Assembly (NCBI RefSeq): GCF_002900975.1
Contig: NZ_PJON01000005.1
Span: forward strand, 232,858-296,857
Source of the DNA: Tabrizicola aquatica
GTDB taxonomy: Bacteria; Pseudomonadota; Alphaproteobacteria; Rhodobacterales; Rhodobacteraceae
Direction of reading: 5' to 3'
DNA length: 64,000 nt
Part shown: positions 1 through 12,538 of the stretch, in pieces
How the letters are laid out: every line of letters begins with the position of its first letter
Numbering within the stretch: position 1 is the stretch's first letter
Position numbers and translations under genes: made by a program
The notes under the pieces: model-generated
What the model was told of the DNA's origin: nothing
The model's input: the letters and a program-made list of their open reading frames with translations, nothing else
The model's database searches: none

Positions 1-2261
1 TCGGCGACCGGCATATCGTGGCGGCGGGGGCGACGGGGCCCTGGGTCGGGCAATCCGGGCGCATCGCGCTTTACACCGCGACTGGCTGGCAGTTCACCCA
101 GGCCCTGCCCGGCTGGCGCGCGCATGTCCTGGCCGAGGGCCAGACGGCGGTCTTTGACGGGCTGTCCTGGACGGCGCTGTCGGATGGCGAGCTGGAGGTG
201 TCGCGGCTTGGCGTCTCGGCCAGCCCGGATGGGGTGAACCGACTGGCGGTCTCCGCGCCGGCGACGCTTTTGAACCATGCGGGGGCGGGGCATCAGCTGA
301 AGCTGAACAAGGCCACGGCGGGGGATACCGCAAGCCTGTTGTTCCAGACCGGATTCGGCGGGCGGGCCGAGATGGGGACGGCCGGGTCGGATGATTTCAG
401 CGTCAAGGTCAGCGCGGATGGCGCGACCTGGTTCACCGGGCTGGAGGCGGACGGGGCCACGGGCGAGGTGACCCTGCCGCAGCCCTTGCATCTGGGCGGC
501 CAGGCGGTTGATCCGGCGACCCCGGTCGATGGGACGCTGTGGCTGAATACCACCACGGGCGAGGTGAAGGTCCGCTCGGCCGGGGCGACGCTGCCGCTGG
601 GCGGGGGTGGCGGGGTGACGGACGGGGACAAGGGCGACATCAGCGTCTCGGGCAGCGGCGCGGTCTGGAGCATCGACGCGGGGGCGGTGACGCTGGACAA
701 GCTGGCGCCGATGGCGACCGACAGTCTGCTTGGCCGCGACACGGCGGGCACGGGCGCGCCGGAAGTGCTGAGCCCGGCGCAGGCGCGGAGCATCCTGAAC
801 GTGGCGGATGGGGCCACAGCGAACGCCAGCGATGCGGCGTTGCGCGACCGGGCGACGCATACGGGCACGCAGGCCGCCGCGACGAACGGCGATTTTGCCG
901 AGGCGGTGGATGACCGGGTGGCCGGGCTGCTGGTGCCGGGGGCGAACATCAGCCTTGCCTACAACGACACGGCCGGGACGCTGACGGTGTCTGCCACGGC
1001 TGGCGGGGTGACGGACGGGGACAAGGGCGACATCACCGTTTCGGGCAGCGGGGCGGTCTGGAGCATCGACGCCGGGGCGGTGACGAACGCCAAGCTGGAC
1101 GACATGGCCAGCGGCACGATCAAGGGCCGCGTCGCGGCGGGGGCGGGTGCCCCGCAAGACCTGACGGGCGCGCAGGTGACGGCGCTTTTGGACGACTTCA
1201 CCAGCACGACCAAGGGTGTGGTGCCGGCCTCGGGCGGGGGGACGGCGAATTTTCTGCGGGCGGATGGGACCTGGGCGGCCCCGGCCGGCGCTGGTGGTGG
1301 ATCGGGCGACGTGGTCGGCCCGGCGAGTGCCACGGACCGGGCGCTGGTCCGCTTTGACGGCACGACCGGCAAGCTGGTTAGCGCAGGCGACGTGACGCTG
1401 AGCGACGGCGGCGTGTTGACCCTGCCCACCGCGACCCTGCCACCAGCGCCGGATGCCGGAAAGCTGGCGATGTATGCCCGCTCGGTCGGCGGGCGCATGT
1501 TGCCGGTGGTGATGGGGCCGTCGGGCCTGGATTCGCCGCTGCAGCCGCATCTGGGCCTGAACCGTGCGGTCTGGTGGATTCCGCATGGCAACAGCAGCAC
1601 CGCCTTCACCGCGATGGGCATGACCGTCACCGCGACCGGCACGGCGACTGCGATGAACGTGTCCACCGGGTCGCTGTTCACCATGATGCGGCGGATTGGC
1701 TATCGGGTGACCACGGCGTCGACGACGGCGGTGGTGTGCTGGCGCGGATCGGCGAACCAGCATTCGGTCGGCGGGACGATTGCGGGGCTGGGCGGGTTCC
1801 ACATGATTGCGCGCTGGGGCGGGGACACCGGCATGAGCAACGCCAGCCACCGCTGCTTTGTCGGCCTGCGCCCCACCGCGACGCCCACGGATGTGAACCC
1901 GTCCACTTTGACGAACATCGTCGGGGTGGGCTACGACGCTGCCGACACGACCTTCCACGTGATGACCAACGACGGCAGCGGGTCCGCCACCAAGGTCAAC
2001 CTGGGCGCGGGCTTCCCCAAGCCCAATGTGGACGCGCAGGATGTCTATGAGCTTGCCCTGTTCTCGCCGCCCGGAACGGTGCAACTGGTCAACTACCGGC
2101 TGCGCAACCTGACCACAGGGGCCGAGGCGGCCGGGACGGTCACCTCGGACCTGCCGTCGGCAACGACGCTGATGGCACCCTACATGCTGTTGAGCGTGGG
2201 GGGCGTCTCGTCGGTCATCGGCCTGTCGGTCAAGTGCATCTACATCGAGACGGATTACTGA
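1..2261 (+). CDS. DUF2793 phage tail-fibre-like protein, 5' truncated by the window
   Basis: The reading frame is open from the first base, so the start lies upstream; the GTG at 18 is an internal codon. The first ~60 residues ([19 protein letters not shown] ... [11 protein letters not shown] ... [10 protein letters not shown]) match the DUF2793 pattern found in rhodobacterial prophages and tail-like particles. The middle carries two copies of a GDKGDI-(S/T)[13 protein letters not shown] segment, a spacer type common in phage tail fibres, each followed by a (L/I)xGRxxAGxGAPxxL element. The last ~230 residues are a non-repetitive, Thr/Gly/Ala-rich distal domain that probably binds a receptor. 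The next gene starts 2 bases after the stop, which suggests co-translation. The host-structure role is inferred; the family call is fairly secure. Confidence 0.72.
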   Translation, partial: GDRHIVAAGATGPWVGQSGRIALYTATGWQFTQALPGWRAHVLAEGQTAVFDGLSWTALSDGELEVSRLGVSASPDGVNRLAVSAPATLLNHAGAGHQLKLNKATAGDTASLLFQTGFGGRAEMGTAGSDDFSVKVSADGATWFTGLEADGATGEVTLPQPLHLGGQAVDPATPVDGTLWLNTTTGEVKVRSAGATLPLGGGGGVTDGDKGDISVSGSGAVWSIDAGAVTLDKLAPMATDSLLGRDTAGTGAPEVLSPAQARSILNVADGATANASDAALRDRATHTGTQAAATNGDFAEAVDDRVAGLLVPGANISLAYNDTAGTLTVSATAGGVTDGDKGDITVSGSGAVWSIDAGAVTNAKLDDMASGTIKGRVAAGAGAPQDLTGAQVTALLDDFTSTTKGVVPASGGGTANFLRADGTWAAPAGAGGGSGDVVGPASATDRALVRFDGTTGKLVSAGDVTLSDGGVLTLPTATLPPAPDAGKLAMYARSVGGRMLPVVMGPSGLDSPLQPHLGLNRAVWWIPHGNSSTAFTAMGMTVTATGTATAMNVSTGSLFTMMRRIGYRVTTASTTAVVCWRGSANQHSVGGTIAGLGGFHMIARWGGDTGMSNASHRCFVGLRPTATPTDVNPSTLTNIVGVGYDAADTTFHVMTNDGSGSATKVNLGAGFPKPNVDAQDVYELALFSPPGTVQLVNYRLRNLTTGAEAAGTVTSDLPSATTLMAPYMLLSVGGVSSVIGLSVKCIYIETDY
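609..1085 (+). repeat. Two-copy ~84-bp direct repeat inside the tail-fibre gene
   Basis: Bases 609-692 and 1002-1085 (offset 393 bases, 131 codons) are nearly identical and encode the GDKGDI...[10 protein letters not shown] segment twice. The repeat keeps the frame, so it looks like a module duplication within the fibre stalk. Confidence 0.8.
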
Positions 2262-2263
2262 GC

Positions 2264-2635
2264 ATGGCAAGGTACCACGTCCTGCTGAACGCCGTTGGCG
2301 AGCCGGTCTGGGTCGGCACCGAGCCGGTCGAGGGGGCGGTCGAGGTCGAGGCCGAGAGCCCGGCCTTCCTGGCTGCCCATGCGCTGGGCAGCGGCGGGCG
2401 CTGGGTCAGGCGCAAGCTGACCCCGCCGCCCGCACCGACGGCCGAGGAGCAGGCCGCCGCCCGTGCGGCCGAGCGCGAGGCCGCGCGGCAGGACCGGCGC
2501 GAGGCGGTGCGGGTGGCCATGGAGCAAGAGGCCGACCCGGTGTTCTTCGAGTGGCAGCGCGGCGAGGCGACCCAGGCGGACTGGCTGGCCGCGGTCGCCG
2601 CAGTGCGCGCACGGTTTCCCAAGCCCGAGGGCTGA
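2264..2635 (+). CDS. Small tail-fibre partner protein (hypothetical)
   Basis: A 123-aa protein starting at ATG 2264, two bases after the tail-fibre stop. The frame is open further upstream, but that would place it inside the previous gene. Residues 1-60 form a compact domain (MARYHVLLNAVGEPVWVG ...), followed by a proline stretch (PPPAPT) and a highly charged helix rich in Ala, Glu and Arg (~residues 65-100). No family is recognised. Its position suggests a tail-fibre assembly or attachment accessory protein; this rests only on context. Confidence 0.55.
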   Translation: MARYHVLLNAVGEPVWVGTEPVEGAVEVEAESPAFLAAHALGSGGRWVRRKLTPPPAPTAEEQAAARAAEREAARQDRREAVRVAMEQEADPVFFEWQRGEATQADWLAAVAAVRARFPKPEG

Positions 2636-2655
2636 AGCCCCGCCCATGGCGGAGT

Positions 2656-2684
2656 TTGACAGGCGCCACGGGCCTGCATAGACA
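2656..2684 (+). promoter_or_regulatory. Candidate promoter for ugd
   Basis: TTGACA at 2656-2661 is followed after 17 bases by TAGACA at 2679-2684, in the gap between the phage-type genes and ugd. The -35 is a full match and the -10 is weak. This suggests ugd is transcribed independently of the tail genes. Confidence 0.4.
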
Positions 2685-2713
2685 GGTCTGTGGTCGTTTG
2701 AAGGACGTGCAAC

Positions 2714-4018
2714 ATGCGCATTGCGATGATCGGAACGGGCTATGTGGGGCTGGTCTCGGGCGCGTGCTTTTCGGATTTCGGGCATGACGTGATCTGCGTC
2801 GACCGGGACGCCGGCAAGATCGAGCGGCTGAACCGCGGCGAGGTGCCGATCTTCGAGCCGGGTCTTGCGGCGCTGATCGCCAAGAACACGGCCGCCGGGC
2901 GGCTGTCGTTCACGACCGACCTGGTTGCCGCCGTGGACGGGGCCGAGGCCGTGTTCATCGCCGTGGGCACCCCGACGCGGCGCGGCGATGGCCATGCCGA
3001 CCTGACCTATGTGATGGCCGCCGCCGAAGAGATCGGGCGCGCGCTGACCGGCCACGCGGTGGTGGTGACCAAGTCCACCGTCCCGGTCGGCACCAACCGC
3101 AAGGTCGCCGAGACGATCCGCGCGGCGAACCCTCAGGCAAAGTTCGACGTCGCCTCGAACCCCGAATTCCTGCGCGAAGGTGCGGCGATCGACGATTTCA
3201 TGCGCCCCGACCGGGTGGTGATCGGCGTCGAAAGCCAGAAGGCGCGCAAGGTGATGGCCGAGCTTTATCGCCCCCTCTCGCTGCGCGATTTCCCGGTGGT
3301 CTATACCGACCTGGAAAGCGCCGAGATGATCAAATACGCAGCCAACGCCTTTCTTGCGACCAAGATCACCTTCATCAACGAAATTGCCGCCCTGTGCGAA
3401 AGGGTCGGCGCGGATGTGAAGGCCGTGGCCAAGGGCATGGGCATGGACGGCCGCATCGGCGACAAGTTCCTGCATGCTGGCCCGGGCTATGGCGGAAGCT
3501 GTTTCCCAAAGGATACCAAGGCATTGGCCCGGATCGGCCAGGACCATTCGGTGCCGTTGCAGATCGTCGAGGCCGTGATCAAGGTCAACGATGAGGTCAA
3601 GCGGCGGATGATCGACAAGATCGTCGACGCCTGCGACGGCACGCTGCGCGACCAGACCATCGCGGTCCTGGGCGTGACCTTCAAGCCGAACACCGACGAC
3701 ATGCGCGACGCGCCCTCGCTGACCATCGTGCCGGCGCTGGTCGGCGCGGGGGCGAAGGTGCGGGTCTGCGATCCCCAGGGCCAGCACGAGGGGACCGCGC
3801 TGTTGCCGGGCGTCAAGTGGGTCGACAACCCCTATCAGGCCGCCACCGGTGCCGATCTGGTCATCCTTCTGACCGAGTGGAACGAGTTCCGCGGCCTGGA
3901 CCTGGCCAAGCTGGCGCGCAAGATGACGGTCCCCCGTATGGCGGATCTGCGCAACATCTATGACCGGGCCGAGGTGCTGGAAGCCGGCTTTGCCACCTAT
4001 GTCGCTGTCGGCCGCTAG
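2714..4018 (+). CDS. ugd: UDP-glucose 6-dehydrogenase
   Basis: The 434-aa enzyme oxidises UDP-glucose to UDP-glucuronate in two NAD-dependent steps, supplying precursors for exopolysaccharide, LPS or glycolipid. The N-terminus carries the Rossmann motif ([19 protein letters not shown]), and [15 protein letters not shown] follows at ~150. The catalytic cysteine lies in [16 protein letters not shown] (~residue 260). The C-terminal UDP-binding domain includes [16 protein letters not shown]. Length is normal for the family. The start ATG 2714 is the only sensible one, since it leads directly into the Rossmann strand. It lies upstream of an RTX surface protein and galE, consistent with a surface-polysaccharide group. 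Confidence 0.95.
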   Translation: MRIAMIGTGYVGLVSGACFSDFGHDVICVDRDAGKIERLNRGEVPIFEPGLAALIAKNTAAGRLSFTTDLVAAVDGAEAVFIAVGTPTRRGDGHADLTYVMAAAEEIGRALTGHAVVVTKSTVPVGTNRKVAETIRAANPQAKFDVASNPEFLREGAAIDDFMRPDRVVIGVESQKARKVMAELYRPLSLRDFPVVYTDLESAEMIKYAANAFLATKITFINEIAALCERVGADVKAVAKGMGMDGRIGDKFLHAGPGYGGSCFPKDTKALARIGQDHSVPLQIVEAVIKVNDEVKRRMIDKIVDACDGTLRDQTIAVLGVTFKPNTDDMRDAPSLTIVPALVGAGAKVRVCDPQGQHEGTALLPGVKWVDNPYQAATGADLVILLTEWNEFRGLDLAKLARKMTVPRMADLRNIYDRAEVLEAGFATYVAVGR

Positions 4019-4125
4019 ATCGCAATTGCCGAAAATCCGGTGCAAAGGTCCGATTTCCGCCCGGATGCCTTCAGCCTGAAGTAACGACGCTCTGCCAGCC
4101 TGATCCCTGGGTATATAGGGTCTGT

Positions 4126-7100
4126 GTGGGGCTCGGGGTGTTCAACGTCCATGTTGTGGAGACGTTCACGGCTGCGCCGCTGAACATGGTCTCTGGCATT
4201 TCTGATATGGAACTGGTGGTGCGGGGTGGGAACCTCGTGCTGTACACGGCCACGCGTGCGGGCGGGGGCGTCCTGGCGCTGGACGTGGACGGCGCGATGA
4301 CGCTGGTCGACCAGGAAAACATGGCCGCCGGCACGACGCTGCCGGCGCCGGCCGGGCTGGACCTGCTGACAGTGAACGGGGCGCAGCATTTGGTGGTATC
4401 GGGTGCGCACCAGTCCGGGGTGCGCACGTTTTCGCTGCAGGCCGACGGGGCGCTGGTTACCGGTTTGCAGCTGCCCGGCAGCCTGACCGGCACGATCTGC
4501 GCCCAGACTGTCGTCCAGGTCGGCGGCGCGACCTTCTTCTACGCCGCCCGTCCGGGCGAAGCGACGGTCCACGCCTATGCGGTCTCGGCCTCGGGCGCGA
4601 TGACCCAGCTTGCGCCGCGGGTGATGGCCGGGCCGCAACCGGGAATCGACATTTCGGCCATGACCTCGGTCCGCGTCGGGGCGGATACCTTTCTGGTCAG
4701 CCTGTCCCTGGGCGCCGATGTGGTGCGCGCCTTCCGCATCCAGCCGGACGGCACCCTGGCGACCCCCACGGTGCTTGGCGCCCCACAGGGCCTGGGCATG
4801 GCCAACCCTTCGGATGTCGAGGTGGTGGAGGTCGGGGGGCGCAGCTACCTGCTGGTCGCCGCCTCCGGCTCATCCTCGGTCAGCGTGATCGAGATCGCGG
4901 CCGGCGGGGTGATGCGGGCGGCCGACCATGTGATCGACACGCTGGACACGCGCTTTCAGGGCGTCCAGGCGATCGAGACCGTGACGATCGGCGACCGCGT
5001 GCTGGTGATCGCCGGTGGCGCGGACGGCGGGATCACCGTGATGCTGCTGACGCCCGAGGGGCTGCTGCTTCCCGTCGGCCAGCAGCTGCACCTGCCGGGC
5101 CTGGCGCTGGACAACATCACCGCGATGACGGCGCGGGTGGTGGACGGCAAGGTCGACCTTTTCGTCGCCAGCGAAGGCGCCGGCATCACCCGGCTGCAGA
5201 TCGATCCCGGCCCGCTCGCCCCGATGATCCAGGGCGGGGCCGAGGCCGCCAGCCTGACCGGAAGTGCCGCAGGCGACCTGATCCTGGGGGGCGAGGGGGA
5301 CGAGACGATCCGCGGCGAAGGCGGCGCCGACATCCTGATCGACGGTGCGGGCAATGATGTGCTGTACGGCGGGGCCGGGGCGGACCTCTTCGTCCTGTCG
5401 GCGGATGGGAACACCGACACGATCCAGGATTTCCAGTTGGGAATCGACAAGATCGACCTGTCCGCCTGGGGCCGCATCCACGCGCTGTCCAGCCTTGCGA
5501 TCACCGCCACGGCCACCGGCGCAAGCATCAGCTATGGCGACGAAGTGCTTGAAATCCGGTCGGCGAACGGCCTGCCGATCCTGCCGCAGGCCTTCCGTGC
5601 GACCGATTTCGTCGGCCTCTGGCATGCGCTGCCCGATCCGGCCTATGCCGACGACCAGATCCGCGGCACCGCCCAGATCGACTCGCTGGTGGGCACCGAT
5701 GGCGACGACATGTTCATGGTCACCGTTGGCCCCGATACCCTGGTCGGCGGCGCGGGCTTCGACCGCATCGCCTTTTCCGAGGCGTTGGCAGGCGTCCGGG
5801 TCAACCTGCAGTCGCCCCACCTGAACCTGGGCCTCGCCCAGGGCCAGGTCTTTCTGGGCATCGAAGGCGTCATCGGCTCACGCTTCAACGACAGCCTGAC
5901 CGGCGACAGCGGCCAGAACCTGCTGGACGGCAGCGACGGGGCGGACCGGATCTGGGGGCTGGCCGGGTCCGACAGCCTCTACGGCGGCGCGGGCAACGAC
6001 ACGATCTCGGGCGGCCTGGGGGCCGACCTTATCGACGGTGGTGCCGGCCGCGACCGTGCCAGCTATCGCGAAGCGGCCGAGGGCGTCCGACTGGACCTCT
6101 TCGCCCCCGGCCTCAACGCAGGTGAGGCGGCCGGCGATCTTTTCATCGCGATCGAGGAATTCGAAGGCAGCATTCACGCCGATACCCTGTCCGGCGACCA
6201 CCTGGCGAACATCCTGTTCGGTGTCGGCGGCAACGATCTGGTCGAAGGCCGGGGCGGCAACGATTCGCTCTACGGCAACGATGGCTCGGACACGCTGGTC
6301 GGCGGGGCGGGGGCCGACCGGCTGGAGGGGAACGCAGGCCTGGACTACGCCAGCTATGCCGACAGCAGCACCGGCCTGACGCTGGACCTCAAGACGCCCA
6401 GCCTGTCCTCGGGTGACGCGGCGGGCGATACCTTCATCACCATCGAGGGCTTCCTGCTGACCGCCTTCAACGACCGCTTCTTCGGCTCGGACGGCGGCGA
6501 TCTGGTCGATGGCCGCGCCGGCAACGATACGCTGGACGGCCGCCTTGGCGCCGACTGGCTGGCGGGGGGTGCGGGGAATGACCTTCTTTACGGCGGCGAG
6601 GGGGATGACACGCTGTTGGGCGGGGCCGGGGCGGACCGGCTGGAGGGGGGTCTGGGGCGCGACCGGGTCAGCCATGCCGATGCGACGGCGGGGGTCCGGG
6701 CCGACCTTGCGGCACCGGCGGGCAACCTGGGCGATGCGCGGGGCGACCTCTATCTGGGGATCGAGGACCTTGAGGGCTCGGCCTTCGCCGATGCGCTTCT
6801 GGGTGACGCGCTGGCGAACCTGGTGCTGGGGCTGGAGGGGTCTGACAGCCTCTGGGGCCGGGCGGGCAACGACACGCTGGACGGCGGGGCGGGGGACGAC
6901 ACGCTCTTGGGCGGCCTCGGCGCCGACACGCTGATCGGCGGCGCGGGGCTGGACCTGGCGAGCTACGGCGAGACGACGACGGTGCTGCGGATCGACCTGG
7001 CCGATCCCGGGCAGAACACCGGCGAGGCGGCGGGGGATGTCTATCTCGGGATCGAGGGGCTGATCGGCGGGGCCGGGGCCGACACCATGGCGGGCGACGC

Positions 7101-9123
7101 GGCGGCGAACCTTTTGCTGGGCGGGGCGGGCAACGACCAGATCCGCGGCCGCGACGGCGACGACAGCCTGGACGGGGGCCTGGGCCATGACAGCCTCTGG
7201 GGCGATGCGGGCGCGGACAGCCTGTGGGGCGCGGCGGGCGACGACCAGCTGTGGGGCGGGGCGGGGGACGACCGGCTTTATGGCGGGGACGGCAACGACA
7301 GCCTGTGGTCCGGGGCGGGGGCGGACCTGATCGAGGGCGGCCTGGGGCTCGACACCGCGCTCTGGCTCGACGCGACCGAGGGGATGGTGCTGGACCTGGC
7401 CGACCAGGGCCGCAACGCCGGGGCGGCGGCGGGCGACAGCCTGGCGGGGGTCGAGGCGGTGGTGGCGACCGGCCTTGACGACCGGCTGGCGGGCGACAGC
7501 CTGGCCAACAGCTTCCGGGGCGAGGGCGGGGCGGACTGGCTGGCGGGCGGGGCGGGGAATGACCTTCTTTACGGCGGCGAGGGGGATGACACGCTGTTGG
7601 GCGGGGCCGGGGCGGACCGGCTGGAGGGGGGTCTGGGGCGCGACCGGGTCAGCCATGCCGATGCGACGGCGGGGGTGCGGGCCGACCTTGCGGCACCGGC
7701 GGGCAACCTGGGCGATGCGCGGGGCGACCTCTATCTGGGGATCGAGGACCTGGAGGGCTCGGCCTTCGCCGATGCGCTTCTGGGCGACGCGCTGGCGAAC
7801 CTGGTGCTGGGGCTGGAGGGGTCCGACAGCCTTTGGGGCCGGGCGGGCAACGACACGCTGGACGGCGGCGCGGGGGACGACACGCTCTTGGGCGGCCTCG
7901 GCGCCGACACGCTGATCGGCGGCGCGGGGCTGGACCTGGCCAGCTACGGCGAATTCACCACTGCCGTCCTGATCGATCTGGCCGACCCGTCGCGCAATCG
8001 GGGCGAGGCGGCATTGGATATCCTGATCGAGATCGAAAATCTGGCCGGGACCTCGGCCGCGGATTCGCTATACGGCGATGACCTGGGCAATCTGCTTCTT
8101 GGCGGGGCCGGCAATGACCTGCTGTTCGGCCGGACGGGCGCTGACAGCCTGGAAGGCGAGGCGGGCGACGACTTTCTGGAGGGTGGTGAGGGCAACGATT
8201 TTCTGAGTGGCGGAGTGGGCAACGACCGGCTTTATGGCGGATCGGGCGACGACGTGCTGATCGGGGGGGCCGGGCGCGACCTTCTGGACGGGGGCGAGGG
8301 GTATGATCTGGCCAGCTACCGCACGGCGACCGCAGCGGTCGGGATCGACCTGTTGCAGCCCGGCCTGAACAGTGGCGATGCCCTGGGCGATGTCCTGATC
8401 GGGATCGAGGCCTATGAACTGGGGTTCGGCAACGATCGCTTCCTGGGCAGTCTGGCGAATGATCGTGTCAACGGCCTGGCCGGAAACGATATGCTGGACG
8501 GACGGGCAGGCGATGACTGGCTGGCCGGCGGGGCGGGCAATGACTCGCTGTATGGCGGCGGGGGCGATGACTGGCTGCTGGGCGGCGCGGGCAATGACCG
8601 GCTGGACGGCGGGGCAGGGCTGGACATTGCCAGCTATGCGGACGCGACGGCGGGCGTCGTGGCGGATCTGGCCACCCCCGCACTGAACCAGGGCGACGCG
8701 CGGGGCGATCTGTACATCGGGATCGAGGGGCTGGAAGGCTCGGCCCTGAACGACAGTCTGGCGGGCGACGGCGGGTCCAATCGGCTGCTGGGCGGGGCGG
8801 GCAATGACAGTCTCTCGGGCCGGGCGGGCGATGACTGGCTGGATGGCGGTGCAGGCGACGACTGGCTGACCGGCGGCACCGGGGCCGATACCTTCGTCTT
8901 TACCGGTGGCCGGGATGTGCTGACCGACTTCACCGAAGGCAGCGACCGGATCCAGCTGTCGGCCGATCTGTGGTCCGGCGATCCGCCCGAGGTGGAGGAC
9001 CTGCTGGCCAGTGCGACGGTGACGGCAACCGGGGTGGTGATCGACCTTGGCGCGGCGGGGACACTGGACATCCGGGGGATTTTCGACACATCACTTCTGG
9101 CCGACGATATCCAGTTCGTCTGA
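4126..9123 (+). CDS. Large RTX (hemolysin-type calcium-binding repeat) secreted protein
   Basis: A 1665-aa protein with no N-terminal signal peptide, as expected for type I secretion. Residues ~1-370 form repeated beta-strand units (e.g. [37 protein letters not shown]) that look like a beta-propeller. From ~residue 381 to ~1590, blocks of GGxGNDxLxGGxGDDxLxG nonapeptides alternate with a recurring D(R/L)ASY ... G(D/E)A(A/R)GD-x-(Y/F)-(I/L)-x-IE unit. The last ~70 residues ([15 protein letters not shown] ... LLADDIQFV) fit a C-terminal ABC-exporter signal. The GTG at 4126 is the longest start; an internal ATG at 4186 is possible. No HlyB/HlyD genes are in the window. It could be an adhesin, S-layer-like protein or enzyme; the function is not determined. 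Confidence 0.85.
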   Translation: MGLGVFNVHVVETFTAAPLNMVSGISDMELVVRGGNLVLYTATRAGGGVLALDVDGAMTLVDQENMAAGTTLPAPAGLDLLTVNGAQHLVVSGAHQSGVRTFSLQADGALVTGLQLPGSLTGTICAQTVVQVGGATFFYAARPGEATVHAYAVSASGAMTQLAPRVMAGPQPGIDISAMTSVRVGADTFLVSLSLGADVVRAFRIQPDGTLATPTVLGAPQGLGMANPSDVEVVEVGGRSYLLVAASGSSSVSVIEIAAGGVMRAADHVIDTLDTRFQGVQAIETVTIGDRVLVIAGGADGGITVMLLTPEGLLLPVGQQLHLPGLALDNITAMTARVVDGKVDLFVASEGAGITRLQIDPGPLAPMIQGGAEAASLTGSAAGDLILGGEGDETIRGEGGADILIDGAGNDVLYGGAGADLFVLSADGNTDTIQDFQLGIDKIDLSAWGRIHALSSLAITATATGASISYGDEVLEIRSANGLPILPQAFRATDFVGLWHALPDPAYADDQIRGTAQIDSLVGTDGDDMFMVTVGPDTLVGGAGFDRIAFSEALAGVRVNLQSPHLNLGLAQGQVFLGIEGVIGSRFNDSLTGDSGQNLLDGSDGADRIWGLAGSDSLYGGAGNDTISGGLGADLIDGGAGRDRASYREAAEGVRLDLFAPGLNAGEAAGDLFIAIEEFEGSIHADTLSGDHLANILFGVGGNDLVEGRGGNDSLYGNDGSDTLVGGAGADRLEGNAGLDYASYADSSTGLTLDLKTPSLSSGDAAGDTFITIEGFLLTAFNDRFFGSDGGDLVDGRAGNDTLDGRLGADWLAGGAGNDLLYGGEGDDTLLGGAGADRLEGGLGRDRVSHADATAGVRADLAAPAGNLGDARGDLYLGIEDLEGSAFADALLGDALANLVLGLEGSDSLWGRAGNDTLDGGAGDDTLLGGLGADTLIGGAGLDLASYGETTTVLRIDLADPGQNTGEAAGDVYLGIEGLIGGAGADTMAGDAAANLLLGGAGNDQIRGRDGDDSLDGGLGHDSLWGDAGADSLWGAAGDDQLWGGAGDDRLYGGDGNDSLWSGAGADLIEGGLGLDTALWLDATEGMVLDLADQGRNAGAAAGDSLAGVEAVVATGLDDRLAGDSLANSFRGEGGADWLAGGAGNDLLYGGEGDDTLLGGAGADRLEGGLGRDRVSHADATAGVRADLAAPAGNLGDARGDLYLGIEDLEGSAFADALLGDALANLVLGLEGSDSLWGRAGNDTLDGGAGDDTLLGGLGADTLIGGAGLDLASYGEFTTAVLIDLADPSRNRGEAALDILIEIENLAGTSAADSLYGDDLGNLLLGGAGNDLLFGRTGADSLEGEAGDDFLEGGEGNDFLSGGVGNDRLYGGSGDDVLIGGAGRDLLDGGEGYDLASYRTATAAVGIDLLQPGLNSGDALGDVLIGIEAYELGFGNDRFLGSLANDRVNGLAGNDMLDGRAGDDWLAGGAGNDSLYGGGGDDWLLGGAGNDRLDGGAGLDIASYADATAGVVADLATPALNQGDARGDLYIGIEGLEGSALNDSLAGDGGSNRLLGGAGNDSLSGRAGDDWLDGGAGDDWLTGGTGADTFVFTGGRDVLTDFTEGSDRIQLSADLWSGDPPEVEDLLASATVTATGVVIDLGAAGTLDIRGIFDTSLLADDIQFV
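6553..7951 (+). repeat. 418-bp near-identical direct repeat within the RTX gene
   Basis: Bases 6553-6970 and 7534-7951 (offset 981 bases, exactly 327 codons) differ at only about ten positions, and the ~139 encoded residues appear identical. The differences are silent, which points to a recent duplication or ongoing gene conversion under protein-level constraint. Confidence 0.92.
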
Positions 9124-9134
9124 CGGAGAGAGCG

Positions 9135-10118
9135 ATGACCAAGGTGCTGGTGACGGGCGGGGCGGGCTATATCGGGGCCCATGCCTGCAAGGCGCTGGCA
9201 CGGGCGGGGTTCGTGCCGGTGGCCTTCGACAATCTGACGACCGGCTGGGCCGAGGCGGTGAAATGGGGCCCGCTGGTGCGGGGCGACCTGATGGACCGCG
9301 CCACGATCGACGCCGCCCTGGCCGAACATCGCCCGGTCGCCGTCCTGCATTTCGCGGCCCTGTCGCTGGTCGGCCAGTCGATGCAGGACCCCGGCCATTA
9401 TTGGCGCGTCAATGTCGGCGGGGCCTTGAACCTGCTGGAGGCCTGTGCGGCGGCGGGCGTGCAGAATTTCGTCTTTTCGTCAACCTGCGCGACCTATGGC
9501 GACCAGGACGGGGTGCTGCTGACCGAGGACACGCCGCAGCGTCCGATCAACGCCTATGGCGGGTCGAAACTGGCGATCGAGGGCATGGTCCGCGATTTCG
9601 GCGCGGCCTTCGGGATCAACCATGTGATCTTCCGCTATTTCAACGTGGCCGGTGCCGACCCCGAAGGCGAGGTCGGCGAACAGCACAGGCCCGAGACGCA
9701 TCTGATCCCGCTGTTGCTCGATGCGGTGGCGGGCAAGCGCCCGGCGCTGACGCTGCATGGGACCGACTATCCGACGCCGGACGGCACCTGCGTGCGCGAC
9801 TATGTCCATGTGACCGACCTGGCCCAGGCGCATGTTCTGGGGTTGCGGCGGCTTTTGGACGGGGCGGGCAACGGGATCTTCTGCCTGGGCACCGGACGCG
9901 GGTTTTCGGTGCGCGAGGTGATCGAGGCCAGCCGGATCGTCACCAACCGCGAGGTGCCGGTGGTGATCGGCCCCCGCCGGGCGGGGGATGCGGCGGCGCT
10001 GGTCTCGTCGTCCACGCTTGCGGTGCAGGACTTGGGGTGGGAGCCGCAGCGTTCCACCCTGCGCCAGATGATCGGCGATGCCTGGGCCTGGGCGCAGAAA
10101 CCGGGTTTCAGCGCCTGA
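9135..10118 (+). CDS. galE: UDP-glucose 4-epimerase
   Basis: A 327-aa extended short-chain dehydrogenase that interconverts UDP-glucose and UDP-galactose. It begins MTKVLVTGGAGYIGAHACKA (TGGxGxxG NAD-binding motif). The catalytic Ser region is VFSSTCATYGD and the YxxxK pair is in AYGGSK. PTPDGTCVRDYVHVTDLA is the classic GalE signature. The start ATG 9135 sits 5 bases after a GGAGAGAG ribosome-binding site and 12 bases after the RTX stop, so the two may be co-transcribed. With ugd it supplies sugar nucleotides for surface polysaccharide. Confidence 0.93.
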   Translation: MTKVLVTGGAGYIGAHACKALARAGFVPVAFDNLTTGWAEAVKWGPLVRGDLMDRATIDAALAEHRPVAVLHFAALSLVGQSMQDPGHYWRVNVGGALNLLEACAAAGVQNFVFSSTCATYGDQDGVLLTEDTPQRPINAYGGSKLAIEGMVRDFGAAFGINHVIFRYFNVAGADPEGEVGEQHRPETHLIPLLLDAVAGKRPALTLHGTDYPTPDGTCVRDYVHVTDLAQAHVLGLRRLLDGAGNGIFCLGTGRGFSVREVIEASRIVTNREVPVVIGPRRAGDAAALVSSSTLAVQDLGWEPQRSTLRQMIGDAWAWAQKPGFSA

Positions 10119-10147
10119 TCCGGGCGCGGCGGCGATTTCCGTCCCGA

Positions 10148-12087
<1,940 letters not shown>

Positions 12088-12101
12088 CCGGGTGGCCCTG
12101 T

Positions 12102-12130
12102 CGTAGGGTGGGGTTCGACCCCACCTTACG
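12102..12130. repeat. GTAGGGTGGG hairpin element, copy 1
   Basis: GTAGGGTGGGGT pairs with ACCCCACCTTAC across a 3-base loop, between the stop of the SDR gene and the stop of cueR. It sits between two convergent genes and could serve as a bidirectional terminator. It belongs to the same family as the copies at 41256, 47488, 53929 and 57249. Confidence 0.75.
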
Positions 12131-12133
12131 CTG

Positions 12134-12538
12134 TCACGTCCGGCAGTTTCCGCCGCCGAGGTCGGCCAGGATCGGGCAGTCCGGCCGTTCGTCGCCCGCA
12201 CAGGCGTGGACCAGATGCTCCAGCGTCGCCTTCATCTCTTCCATCTCGCGAATGCGCGCGGTCAGGGCCGCCACCTGATCCTCGGCCAGCCGCCGGACCT
12301 CGGCACTGGCGCGGGACCGGTCGCGCCACAGCGCCAGAAGGTCACCCACCTTCTCCATCGGAAAGCCCAGATCGCGGGCGCGGCGGACAAAGCGCAGGAT
12401 CTGCACCTCTTTCGGACCATAGGTCCGGTAGCCCGCCCCGGTGCGCCCGGCGGGCGGGATCAGGCCGGTTTCCTCATAATAGCGGATCATCTTGGCCGAC
12501 ACGCCCGAGGCGGCGGCGGCCTCGCCGATGTTCATCAT
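12134..12538 (-). CDS. cueR: CueR-type copper-sensing MerR regulator
   Basis: A 134-aa MerR-family activator. The N-terminal winged HTH reads [20 protein letters not shown], then YEETGLIPP and GYRTYG, followed by a long dimerisation helix. The C-terminal metal loop has two cysteines spaced by seven residues ([14 protein letters not shown]), the Cu(I) pair of CueR. The first ATG (12538) overlaps the copA stop as ATGA; the second ATG, one codon later, gives the usual MNIGE start. It is the second gene of the copA-cueR operon and should activate the promoter at 15005-15035 when Cu(I) rises. Confidence 0.9.
   Translation of the reverse strand: MMNIGEAAAASGVSAKMIRYYEETGLIPPAGRTGAGYRTYGPKEVQILRFVRRARDLGFPMEKVGDLLALWRDRSRASAEVRRLAEDQVAALTARIREMEEMKATLEHLVHACAGDERPDCPILADLGGGNCRT

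Noticed and set aside
2255..4045. Long minus-strand frame opposite ugd
   Set aside because: It is the antisense shadow of ugd and the tail partner, rich in His/Arg/Gln with no domain; ugd is unmistakable on the plus strand.
5878..7656. 592-aa minus-strand frame inside the RTX gene
   Set aside because: Low-complexity Pro/Val/Gln/Arg shadow of the repeated RTX codons.
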